Origin: Hemicordylus capensis | Taxonomy: Eukaryota; Chordata; Lepidosauria; Squamata; Cordylidae | Reading direction: 5' to 3' | Assembly (NCBI RefSeq): GCF_027244095.1 | Contig: NC_069662.1 | Location: forward strand, 18,254,501 to 18,318,500 | DNA: 64,000 nucleotides | In this document: positions 11,152-22,600 of the stretch, in pieces | How positions within the stretch are numbered: position 1 is the stretch's first letter | Layout of the letters: every line of letters begins with the position of its first letter | Notes under the pieces: generated by a model | Databases searched by the model: none | Told to the model about the DNA's origin: nothing | Seen by the model: the letters and a program-made list of their open reading frames with translations, nothing else | Translations under genes and position numbers: made by a program

Positions 11152-14100
11152 CTATGGAGGACTAGGGATATTCTCATAAATTGGAGACTCTTTGGAGATG
11201 TTGGACTTTGGGGGTTTGGGGATGTCAAGTTCTGGGGGACTTGGGATGTTCTCATACTTTGGTGACTGACGGATGTTCTCGTACACTGGCTCTGGGTTGC
11301 TGGATTTTGTTGGGCCCGGGACGTTGTAATACACTGGTGAATTTGGGGCAGTGTCATCTGACCACTCAGAGGTCTCGGAGCTCTCAGAAGAACTTTCATC
11401 CTTTCCCCCGTCTTCCTTGGCTTCTTCTTCCTTGGCTTCTCCTTTTGCCTTTTTTTTGTGGCGGTAATACCTGTAGAGACAAAAAACACATGTAAAACCT
11501 ACCGTGGAATACAAGACAGTTGTGTTTTTAGTTGCTCTGTCCAAAACAGAAAGTGAAGTTGTGTGGAGGAATCATCATCATCATACTTAAGTGCCTTCTG
11601 TGTCAATGTACTTGAAAGACCTTGTTGTAATCTTTACAACCCTGTAAGGCAAGTCAGTCTTATTACCTACATGTTGCCGAATATCGGGTGGCTGTTGGTG
11701 GGAGGCGGGGTGTGTGTGTGGCTGAGACAAGGAGTGACTTGTCGAAGGCAACCTTGTGGATTAGGTGCAACTTCAGGTTCTTCCTGAGCAGGGGCCGCCT
11801 ATTCATGAGGCAAGGGGAGGTGGGTGCCTCAGGTGGCCAGTTATTGGGGCACCAGCAGCGGGGCAAGATGTCCCCCACCGCCTTTGGAGCAGCTCTTTGG
11901 TCTCGATCTGAGCCTGGCAAGCTTTTCAAGGAGCACCAAGAGAAGAGGAAGCGGATGACATCCTTTCCTCCTGCCTGCCCCTTGCACCACTTTTGAAGCC
12001 GGCAAGCTAAGTTTTGAGGGGGGGATGGCCTCCACCAGGGGCATGGGGCATGGCAGCATTTGGCACCTCACCTCGGGCGGTACAGTACCTTGGACTATCC
12101 TGAGTCATAGCTCAGTCTATGACCCACTACGCTTACCCACTTTCACCTGTATTGTGCACGTTCACCCTTTCATACCGCCTAAGAACAGCCCTGCTGAATC
12201 AGGCCCAGGGTCCATCTCGTCCGGCGTCCTATTTCACACAGTGGCCCACCAGATGTCACTGGAAGCCTACAGGCAGGAGTTGAGGGCATGCACTCACTCC
12301 CTGCAACTGGTATTCAGAGGTATCCTGCCTCTGAGGCCGGAGGTGGCCTATAGCCCTCAGACTAGTAGCCATTTGATAGACTTCTCCATGAAGTTATCCA
12401 AACCTCTCTTAAAGCCATCCAGGTTGTTGGCTCTCACCACATATTGTGGCAGAGAATTCCATAAGTTGATTATGCGTTGTGTGAAAAAGTACCTCTGTTT
12501 GTTGGTCCTAGATTTCCAGGCAATCAATTTCATGGGATGACTCGTGGTTCTAATGTTATGTGAGAGGGAGAAGAATTTCTATCCACTTTCTCCACACCAT
12601 GCATGCTTTTATAGACCGCTGTCATGTCTTCCCACAGTCGTCTTTTTTCTGAACAAAATAGCCCCAGGTGTTTTGTTTTTTAATCATTTAAAAAAAAAAT
12701 ATCCCGCTCTTCCTCCAAGGAGCCCACAGCGTGTACTACATACTTAGGTTTCTCCTCACAACAACCCTGTGAAGTAAGTTAGGCTGAGAGAGAAGTGACT
12801 GGCCCAGAGTCACCCAGCAAGTATCATGGCTGAATGGGGATTTGAACTGGGGTCTCCCTGGTCCTAGTCCAGCACTCTAACCACTATGCCACGCTGACTC
12901 TTCTTGTAGTCTTGCCTCATAAGAAAGGTGCTCTAGGCCCCGATCATCTTGGTTGCTCTTTTCTGCACTTTTTCCAGTTCTACAATGTCCTTTTTTAGAT
13001 GTGGTGACCAGAATTGTACGCAGTACTCCAGGTGTGGCCGCACCATAGTTTTGTATAAGGGCATTATAATATTAGCAGTTTTATTTTCAATCCCCTTCCT
13101 AATGATCCCTAGCATGGAATTGGCTTTTTTCACAGCTACCGCACATTGAGTCAACATTTTCAACGAGCTGTCCACCATGACCCCAAGATCCCTCTCCTGG
13201 TCAGTTGCCAACAGCTCAGATTCCATCAACATATACTTGAAGTTGGGTTTTTTAATCCCAGTGTGCATCACTTTACACTTGCCAACACTGAATGAACCTC
13301 ATTTGCCACTTTGTTGCCCACTCCCCCAGTTTGGAGAGATCCTTTTGGAGCTCCTCACAATCTCTTTTGGATTTCACTACCCGAAAGAGTTTGGTATCAC
13401 CTGCATATCTGGCCACCTTGCTGCTTACCCTTACTTCTAGATAATTTATGAATAAATTAAAATTTGTTTTCCCATTCCCAAATGTTACATCACTGCCCTG
13501 CCGCCACCCCCCCCCACACACACACAGTGAACTCACCACATGGCAACTCCAAGAATAAGCAACAGCACAAATGTCACAAACACAGCTGCGAGAACATTGG
13601 GCCCTGTAGAAAAGGGGGACACTATTTTTCAGAAGGCAGAGAAAGCCTGGCAGAGATGGGGAGGTAATAATGGTACATAGGAAGCTGCTTTATACTGAGT
13701 CAATCATTGCTCCACCTCACTCAGTTTTGTCTACATTGACTGGCAGAAGCTTTCCAAAGCCAGAGTCTTTCCCATCCCTACCAGGAAATGCCAGGGATTG
13801 ACCCTGGGACCTTCTGCACACAAGCAGATGCTCTACCACTGAATAATGGCCCCATCCCCTAAGAGAAACTATCTTACAACAAACAGCACTTATGTGTGGC
13901 CACCCATCCAAATGCAAATCAGGGCAGATCCTGCTTAGCAAAGGGGACAATTCATGCTCACTATCACAAGACCAGTTCTCCTCCACTGGATGAGTGGTCT
14001 TATAGATCGGCACCAAGAATGGTCTTGGGGCTTTTGCAATCCAAATTATGATTTGGGACACTCCTCACCCTCCTGGATCAACAGAAAATAAGCAACTGGG

Positions 14101-16566
14101 GCTTTTCACAGCATGGAAGTAAGCATGATCCCTTGCAGGAGTCAGCAGATCAACCTGCTGTTGAAAGGCAAAGTCACAGGCACAGAGGCGGTTAGAAAAC
14201 AAAAAGGTTGGCAACTCTAAGCCATGTGATGCAAGTGTGGCTTCTGTTACACAGGGTGGCTGAATTGGTTTGTCAGTCCCAGATTGTTTTCTTTTGGGAT
14301 TCAAACATACTGGCAAAACCTCCTAGAATGTAGGATTGTTGTGATAGGGAGATGCTTCCAAGCGTTCTTGTCTGGTTCCTTCAAGGCAGGGGAGTAACTC
14401 TCCAAGCACCTTCAAAAATAAGAAGGGTATAGGGGGTAACTAGGAGAGGGCTTCCCAACCGTGGGTCTGTAGAAGTTGTTGGACTATAACACCCATCACC
14501 TCCAGCCACAATGGTCCTTGGGAGTTGTAGCGCAACAACATCAGTGAATCCATGTTGGGCTTCTTAACCATGATGTTGAGATTTGTATCCCACTGTTTCT
14601 GAAAGGATTTCCAAATGACGTATGGGCTTCTCTCATTTGCACAACAACCCTATGAGGCAGGCTAGGTAGGAAAAAACCCCAAGAGATCAGGCCACTGAAT
14701 GAACCCTCAGGCTCCATTCCGAGCCCAGCGCCCTGTCCCTGGCAGCTCATTGGTTCTCAGTTCACACTGCTAGGAGGAGAAGTGACTAAGATAGCGCTGC
14801 ATTTGGAGAGTGAGCATAGATGGAGGAGGAGGAGGAGGAGGAGGACCCTTACCTGCGCAGATAATGGCATCATTGCAGGAAGCTTTGAGAACTCTGCAGT
14901 TTGTGCATTGTGCCACTTCATAGGGCTGGAACCGGGATTGGCCTGTGGGAATGACAGAGAGCGATTCAGACAGACCAGGGGTTCCCATCCTTGAGTCAGC
15001 AGATGTTGTTCAACCACAACTCCTATCATCCCCAGCCACTGTGGCCATTGGCTACTGTGACTGGGGATGATGGGAGTTGTAAAACAACATGTGGGGAACC
15101 GAGGCTGGAACTCCCTGAATAGTATATAAGGACACATAACTGGTAATGAATTTGTCTTTATTTTCTTTATCTCGTTTTATAACATTTTTGTTCTGCCCTT
15201 CCTCCAAAATTGCTCAGAATGGCATTCACGGTTCTTTTTGAACCTGCCAACTTTTTATCATCACATCACAACCACCTTGTGGGTTAGGCTAAGCTAAGAG
15301 ATCATGACTGACCCAGAGCCACCCAGTGAGTTTCATGGGGATTTGACTGGAGCCCCAGTTAAGTGCTTTAAACCCTGCACCACCACCACCACCACTAGCA
15401 CATCCCTCCCTCTGGCTTCACAGACATTAAGGCAGATTAGACTCCTCAACATACACCCAGAGACAGCGCTTAGATGCAAACACCCTCAATTACTCTTGGT
15501 TGGTTAATTTGGAATAATTTCTTTCCCCCCCTGTCCTGTACTCACAAGGATACCAGCATTCACACAAATATACCTGCCGTCACAAACTGAGGTTTGCTTC
15601 AGTTTAACAAACATACATTGAGCCCTTAGCACTATAACTTCCTACTGTTCACACATGCACAGGGAGGGAGCGAAAAGAAGGAATGGAGGAATAGCTGTCC
15701 TCTTAAAGAAGATGGATCCCCTGGTTTCTGGGCCATTCGTTCATGTGTAGGGCACCCCTCTTTCACCTCTAAAGTGGGAAATTTAACAGGAGCCGGAGAG
15801 TCGGGAGAAATTTGTCAGCAGGTCATTCGAAACCAAAGCTGGTCCCCACTGGCTCCCCAGCCCCATAAGAAGGATGGATAAAATTACATTTTCATAATTG
15901 TATAATCAGTCTAGCTTAGGTCCCCAGATGTTGCAGAATTGCACCTCCCACCTGCCCAAAGGCTTTTGGAACTTGGATCCAACAGCTGGAGGCCCCAGGT
16001 TGTGATCCCGTACTATTTCTTGTTTACACAGTCAGACAGGTGTTATTGACTGGTTTGTTTTATCCAGACATCGAGTCCTTCCCAAGGACCTGGGATGGCT
16101 GAATTTTATTGTCAGTTGTTATAGATATCGTCACAGAATATAGGCTGTTCCCAGTAAAGCTGCTTTTTGTAATTGGCTGATGGTGATTTCTGTGGCCCCT
16201 ATGGTGTTGAGGTGCTCTTCAAGGTCTTTTGGAACTGCACCCAGGGCGCCAATTACCACTGGGATTATTTTGGTCTTTTTCTGCCACAGCCTTTCAATTT
16301 CAATTTGTAGATCTTTATATTTGGTTATTTTTTTCTATTTCTTTTTCTTCTATTCTGCTATCCCCTGGTATTGCTATGTCGATTATTTTGACTTGTTTTT
16401 CTTTCTTCTCGACTACAGTTATATCTGGGGTATTGTGTGGCAGATATTTGTCTATTTGTAGTCGGAAGTCCCATAATATTTTTACTTCTTCATTTTCTTC
16501 AACTTTTTCAATTTTATGGTCCCACCAATTTTTGGCTACAGGTAGCTTGTATTTTTTGTGATCCTA

Positions 16567-16612
<46 letters not shown>

Positions 16613-19600
16613 TTACATTTATATCCCACTCTTCCTCCAAGGAGCCCAGAGCGGTGTACTACGTTTCCCCTCACAACCACCCTGTGAAGTAGGTTAGGCT
16701 GAGAGAGAAGTGACTGGCCCAGAGTCACCCAGCTAGTCTCATGGCTGAATGGGGACTTGAACTCGGGTCTCCCCGGTCCTAGTCCAGCACTCTAACCACT
16801 ACACCACACTGGCTCTACTTTAATTATTCAAACACTTTCAAAGCATACAGTTTAACTATATATTGCCCTGGACCCAGTATGCTAATTTGAAGGGGGCAAT
16901 GGCGTCATCCTTGGAAGGAATGGATGCATTTCCACCTGCCCTGTAGACTTGGCAGCATTACCTACACACACATACACACATCCCACTTAAGCAAATAGAA
17001 ACATTTAATTTTTTTTTTTTTTAAGACAGACACCAGATGGCCAGACACTCCTCTGGTTTGGACAGACGGACTCACCACAGGAGAGGCTGCAGACTGTGAG
17101 GTCATGTAAAAGAGAGAGAGAAAAACAAAGGCTGAGCATGAGAGGGAGAGAGAGATCCCAGAAATCCTGGTGCCCAAATAACTTGGGGCCCCTTTGCCCA
17201 GCCCAACAGGTCACCCCAAGAACCCAGTGATGCCCCCTGCAAGTCCTCCTCTCACCCCACTGCATGCTTCTCCCAGGATTTCTGCCTCCCTCTTTCTCTC
17301 CTAACTGGCAAACACACCAGACATGAGACTGCACCCTTTTTCTATGTGTCCATTAATCCGGAAGAATGATTGCCACTAAAGTGGATTAGAAGCCCCACTT
17401 TACCAATGAGCAGGCCTTGAAAGGGCAAGGAAAGGTCACTTTGCCAAGACAAATTCAGAGTCCAGGGAAAGATGTGCCGTGCTCCGGGTGGGGCTGCAGC
17501 AAGGAAATGGATGCGGAGAGGGTTAAGCACCTCCGTATGCTCACTCTGCTTCTCTGCTCCCGATTGCCTGCCAAGTTGGTAGGGTTGCCAACTGGTGACT
17601 GAGGCTATTCCTGGATATCTCCCCCCACGCCCCGTGTGTGTGTGTTCTTCCCGTGCCCCACCCCCCAAAATTTCAGTTTCAAGCCATTTAACATCTCCAG
17701 CATTGCTTCAATAGTAATCTGGAGAGAAATGCTGATTCCTGAAGATTCCATGCCAGTTCTGGAGCGCTGGCAATTCAAATGGTTAGGGTCATGTTATACA
17801 CATTTCAGTGTAAAGTCTAATTTGACACTCATTAAAACAGCAGTAAAGTAGTGTGCTGTCGAGTCGGTATCGACTCCTGGCGACCACAGAGCCCTGTGGT
17901 TGACTTTGGTATAATACAGGAGAGGTTTACCGTTGCCTCCTCCCACGCAGTTTGAGATGATGCCTTTCAGCATCTTCTTATATCACTGCTGCCCAATATA
18001 GGTGTTTCCCATAGTCTGGGGAACATACCAGCAGGGATTCGAACCGACAACCTCTAACTTGCTAGTCAAGTAATTTCCCCGCTGCACCATTCTTTGCATT
18101 TGCTTCCTAAGTGTCTGCAAGCTTAGACTCAGGCAGGCAGCGCAGGAGATTCTTCCAACTTGGGGTCACAGGCCAAGAAGGCCCTTTGCCACCCCACGAC
18201 TCTCTTTACAGCCCAGGAAGCCTGGGACTTTTGCCCTGAGCAGCACCATTCAATTTCTGCCCGTCAAGCACCCATCTCCAGCCCTTTTTAGGCATCCGAG
18301 ATACCCTGTCTGGTTTTAAAGCAGGCAGACCAGATAAGAGGGAAGGGCCAGGAGTAAAGGAGGCCAGGCCTTCTGTGCCTTCAACAGCGCTGTCGGAGGG
18401 GGCATTTCTGCAGGTGCCGGTTTTCTCACTCACCCCTACTAGCTACGTGACAAGCTGCAACGACCAGGACTGCTCTTCAGACACAAGGGCCGGTCCTCTT
18501 TCCCACCCACTCATTCCAGCAGCAGCGTCACTTTGCGGGATGCAAGCACACTGAGGGCGGAGTGGCACTTACTTACTTTCTTTCAGGAAGGCTTTATAGG
18601 CCTCTTTCAGCTGCTCGATGAAGTTCTGCTTTTCTTGCTCAGCCTCCTTCATAAGGCGTTCGTGATCTGTGGGGAAAGGTGGGTGGGTGGGTGGGTGAAG
18701 GGAGGCCAAAACTTTCGAGTCCCATAGAAGAGGGAGCGCCAAGAAATCTGGGTGGGGAACAGCAGCACAGACTGTGTCTGCTCTTGCTTTGAACATTAAA
18801 ACTGCAATGATGAACCACTGGAAGTTAATTCCAATCCCCAAACTGGAGGCCATGCAAGACAGAAGTCTATCAATGGCTACTAGTCTGGTGGATATAGGCC
18901 ACCTCCAGCCTCAGAGGCAAGATGCCTCTAAATACCAGTTGCAGGGGAGCAACAGCAGGAGAGGAGGAGGCATGCCCTCACCTCTTGCCTGTGGACTTCC
19001 AGCAGCATCTGGTGGGCCACGGTGGGAAACAGGTTGCTGGACCAGATAGGCCTTGGGCCTGATCCAGCAGGACTGCCCTTATGTTATGTTGAGAGCCAGC
19101 GTAATGTAGTGGTTAGAGTGCTGGACTAGGACTAGGGAGACCCGGGTTCAAATTCCCATTCAGCCATGATAACTTGCTAGATGACTCTGGGCCATTCACT
19201 TCTCTCTCAGCCCTACCTACTTCACAGGGTTGTGAGGAGAAACTTAAGTATGTAGTACACCGCTCTGGGCTCCTTGGAGGAAGAGCGGGATATACATTTT
19301 AGATTGTGAGCCCTTTTGGGGACAAGGTTCCATCTTATTTGTTGGTTATTTCTCTGTGTAAACCGCCCTGAGCCATTTTTGGAAGGGCGGTATATAAATT
19401 GAAATAATAATAATAATAAATTTTATTTATTTATTTATTTATTTATTTGGCTTCGGATAGCAAACATCTAAAACATCCAGTAAAATCAACCATCTGCTGT
19501 ACATGGACGATCTGAAGTTGTATGGAAAGTCCCAGTCAGAAATCGAATCACTGCTAAACACTATCCATATATTCAGTAGTGATATAGAAATGGAGTTTGG

Positions 19601-22600
19601 ACTAGACATGTGTGTTGCATTAATAATGAACAGAGGAAAAATAACGAAAACAGAAGGAATAGAACTGCCCAATGGAAGCAACATCAAGAACCTGGAAGAG
19701 AAAGAACATTACAAATACTTGGGCATTCTCCAGGCTGATAACATTGCACACACTGAAGTTAAAATATTGGGTAGCAGCAATGTAGGAAGGTGCTGAAAGG
19801 CATCATCTCACACTGCACAGGAGGAGGCAATGGTAAACCCCTCCTGTATTCTACCAAAGAGAACCACATGGCCTTGTGGTCACCAGGAGTTGGCACTGAC
19901 TCAAGGGCACAACTTTACTTTTACTTTAGTATTTCCTACTTGTCCTTTCCTGTTCAGACAGGAGTGTTCAGAAATAATATAGGTACTTTTTTGTTTTTTG
20001 AAAGGCTGTGGATAACTTTACACATGTGAATGTCTTTTGGGTGGGTTCCTACAGCAGTGGCAGAACTGCCTGGAATAGCTGCATTGGAGACACACCTGGA
20101 AGGAAAGGCACAGATCCACTTCTTCCTACCTTTTCCGCTTTTCTGGATAATCTTCTCAAGGCGAAGAAAGAGAGTCCCAGCCTCGCGCTCCATATGCTCC
20201 CGTTCTGCAAACAGCAGGGTAGAAGATAGTTAATAGATTGTGCTCCATTAAGTGAGAGTTACAGAGAAATAGGTAAGGAAGATTGCAGAAGGAGGGGACA
20301 GTGCGGAGAAGTGGGTTTGTATTAATAAACAAACTCAGTAAAGTGTAAATAATAACCAAATATATACTAGATGATCCTTGATCCTTGCTTAATTGCCTAA
20401 TTAAGACTTGGGCCCTCAGATTGAACTACAACTCCCATCATCCCCAGTCACTGGCCTCCAGCCATTTTATCTGGGGATGATGGGAGCCGTAGTTTAACAA
20501 CATTTGGGGAGCCAAGTTCGAGAACCCTGCTTCCTTATTTATTTTGGGCACATCTAACCCCCCCACAGAACCTCTACCCCAGTTTCTCTGTCCCTTTTAA
20601 TGTTTGAGAGGTGGACTTTAGGTTTGAGAAAGTGTGAGGGCAACCTGGCAGCCAGTCAGGCAGGACAATTGAAAGGAAGGGCTGTGTACCTAACTGGAGG
20701 AACCTTTTCCATGCTGGTTTTGTGTGCCAAACAATCCCTGCAATATCTGCTACAGAATTCCAGAAGATTTGGGGATATCTTGCATGGTGTATCCAGCTTG
20801 CATGAGCCATTGCTATCCAGGCCAGAGGGGTGCTGTGGTCACCTCATTCTAGGAATGCTCCTGGGGCAAGCCCAATACCCACAGCTGAACAGTTCAATGG
20901 AAAACTGGCAAAGGCAAAAAGCAACCTTTCAGACAGCTTGTCTACCATCCCTGGTCTTTCCCTGAGAAAGCCCTGATTCTGAAGGCTTCCTAAATAGTTT
21001 GGAAAGGAATCTATTGTTTTAGATGACATCGTGTGGGGACACGAGAGAGGTCTTGTGCACTGCCCATAGTGCATGCACGTATGTGTTCAGGCAGCGTGTG
21101 GGCAGAGAAGTAGGAACTGGACCTGTCAGGCTACGTTAGTTCCATATGCAAGCTTCCATCCTCCTGAGTCAGAATCCTGCTTTGGAGAGGAACATCTTTC
21201 ATGGAAGTCTGGAGGCTGCAAGGAAGCTTTTCAGGAGGCACCAGCTGAGCTTCCAGCACATTTTCATAATACATTCCGCCCACACCTGTGACGTCATCCC
21301 CCACTATTCCTCCACCCATCTTTTCCTGCCCATGCTGCAGGCAATGGCAATCAAAACATCTGTGTAGATCCATTAAACAAGAGCAGCATTTTCAGATTGT
21401 GTCTGGTGGACATTCAAGGAGTTCAAGAAAACACAGGCAGCTTTATGTTAAGGTGCCATCTTGTTAGCTGCTCTGCTTCCTCAGATCCTGACTGGCCTCC
21501 ATCTTGGATTTATGATTGGCTAGGAGCCCTATCTAAACCGGCTGGCTTTGGGCAAGCAAACCTCAGCCTGGACATTCTGGCCAGGGGCACAGCGAGACCC
21601 TCGGGGGCCAGGGGACAAAATCTGGGCAGGGGGTCCCCCAACTGAGTACATGAAGCATGCATGCCCCCTGCCCCTGACATCAGATGCAAGGGGCAGGGCA
21701 ACTAACATCTCCCTGCCGCTGCTCCTACCTCCTCCTCGGGTGCCCCCTGCCCCGCTGCCGCTTTTTATCTTGGCCTCCGAGGGGTGGGGGGGTGAGACGA
21801 GTGGAGCAGGCCACCCCCCGTGGTGGCAGTGGCTAGTGCTGTGGCTGGTGGGCCTCCCTGGCTGGCCTGCGCTCACGCACAGTTCGAAGATGGATGTCAG
21901 AGGCATGCGGCATATAGTTCAGCTGGAGAGGACCACCAGCCACAGCACCTGCCACTGCTGATAAGGGGGGTGGTGGTCTGCCTCGCTCAGCTCACCGCCC
22001 GGAGGCCAACAGATAAAAAATAGTGGCGGGGGTGGGGCAGCGGCGGCAGTGGGGCAGGGCAGGGGCAGCAGTGGAGCGGCCTGCTTGGGGGCACCCTGAC
22101 CCTCTGGGCCCAGGGACATTTGTCCCTGCTTGCCCAATAGACGCTACGCTCATGATTCTGGCTATGACCTGGCTGACTTTGTGCAATGATTCCCTTTCCA
22201 CATTTCCCATCTGCCCAGTTGCCTCCGCCTGCATCTGACTTCTCTCCCCCACCTATTGGTTGTTCCCTACCATGTGCCATGAATGACTTCACTGGGTACT
22301 GATTTCCATTGACCTATTCATCATAGCACTATAACATAGGAAGCTGCCTCATACCGAGTCAGACCATTGGTTCTTCTAGCTCAGTATTGTTTACTCTGAC
22401 TGGCAGCTGCTCTCCAGGGTTTCAGATGCATATTTTCCAGTCTTTCCTAGAGATTGCTTGGGACTTTCTGCCTGCAGAGCAGATGCCCTTCCACTGAGCT
22501 ACAATCCTTCCCCATAGTAAATACAATTAAGAATTGCAAGGTCAATATTAAGAACTGATGGCAGAATGGACCACTCTGTTTCCAACCCAGACTTATTCTT

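Noticed and set aside
13604-14852. Hidden Ig domain exon of the IZUMO-like gene
   Set aside because: No Cys-Trp-Cys Ig pattern in any frame of the intron on minus; open frames there belong to SINEs or are short.
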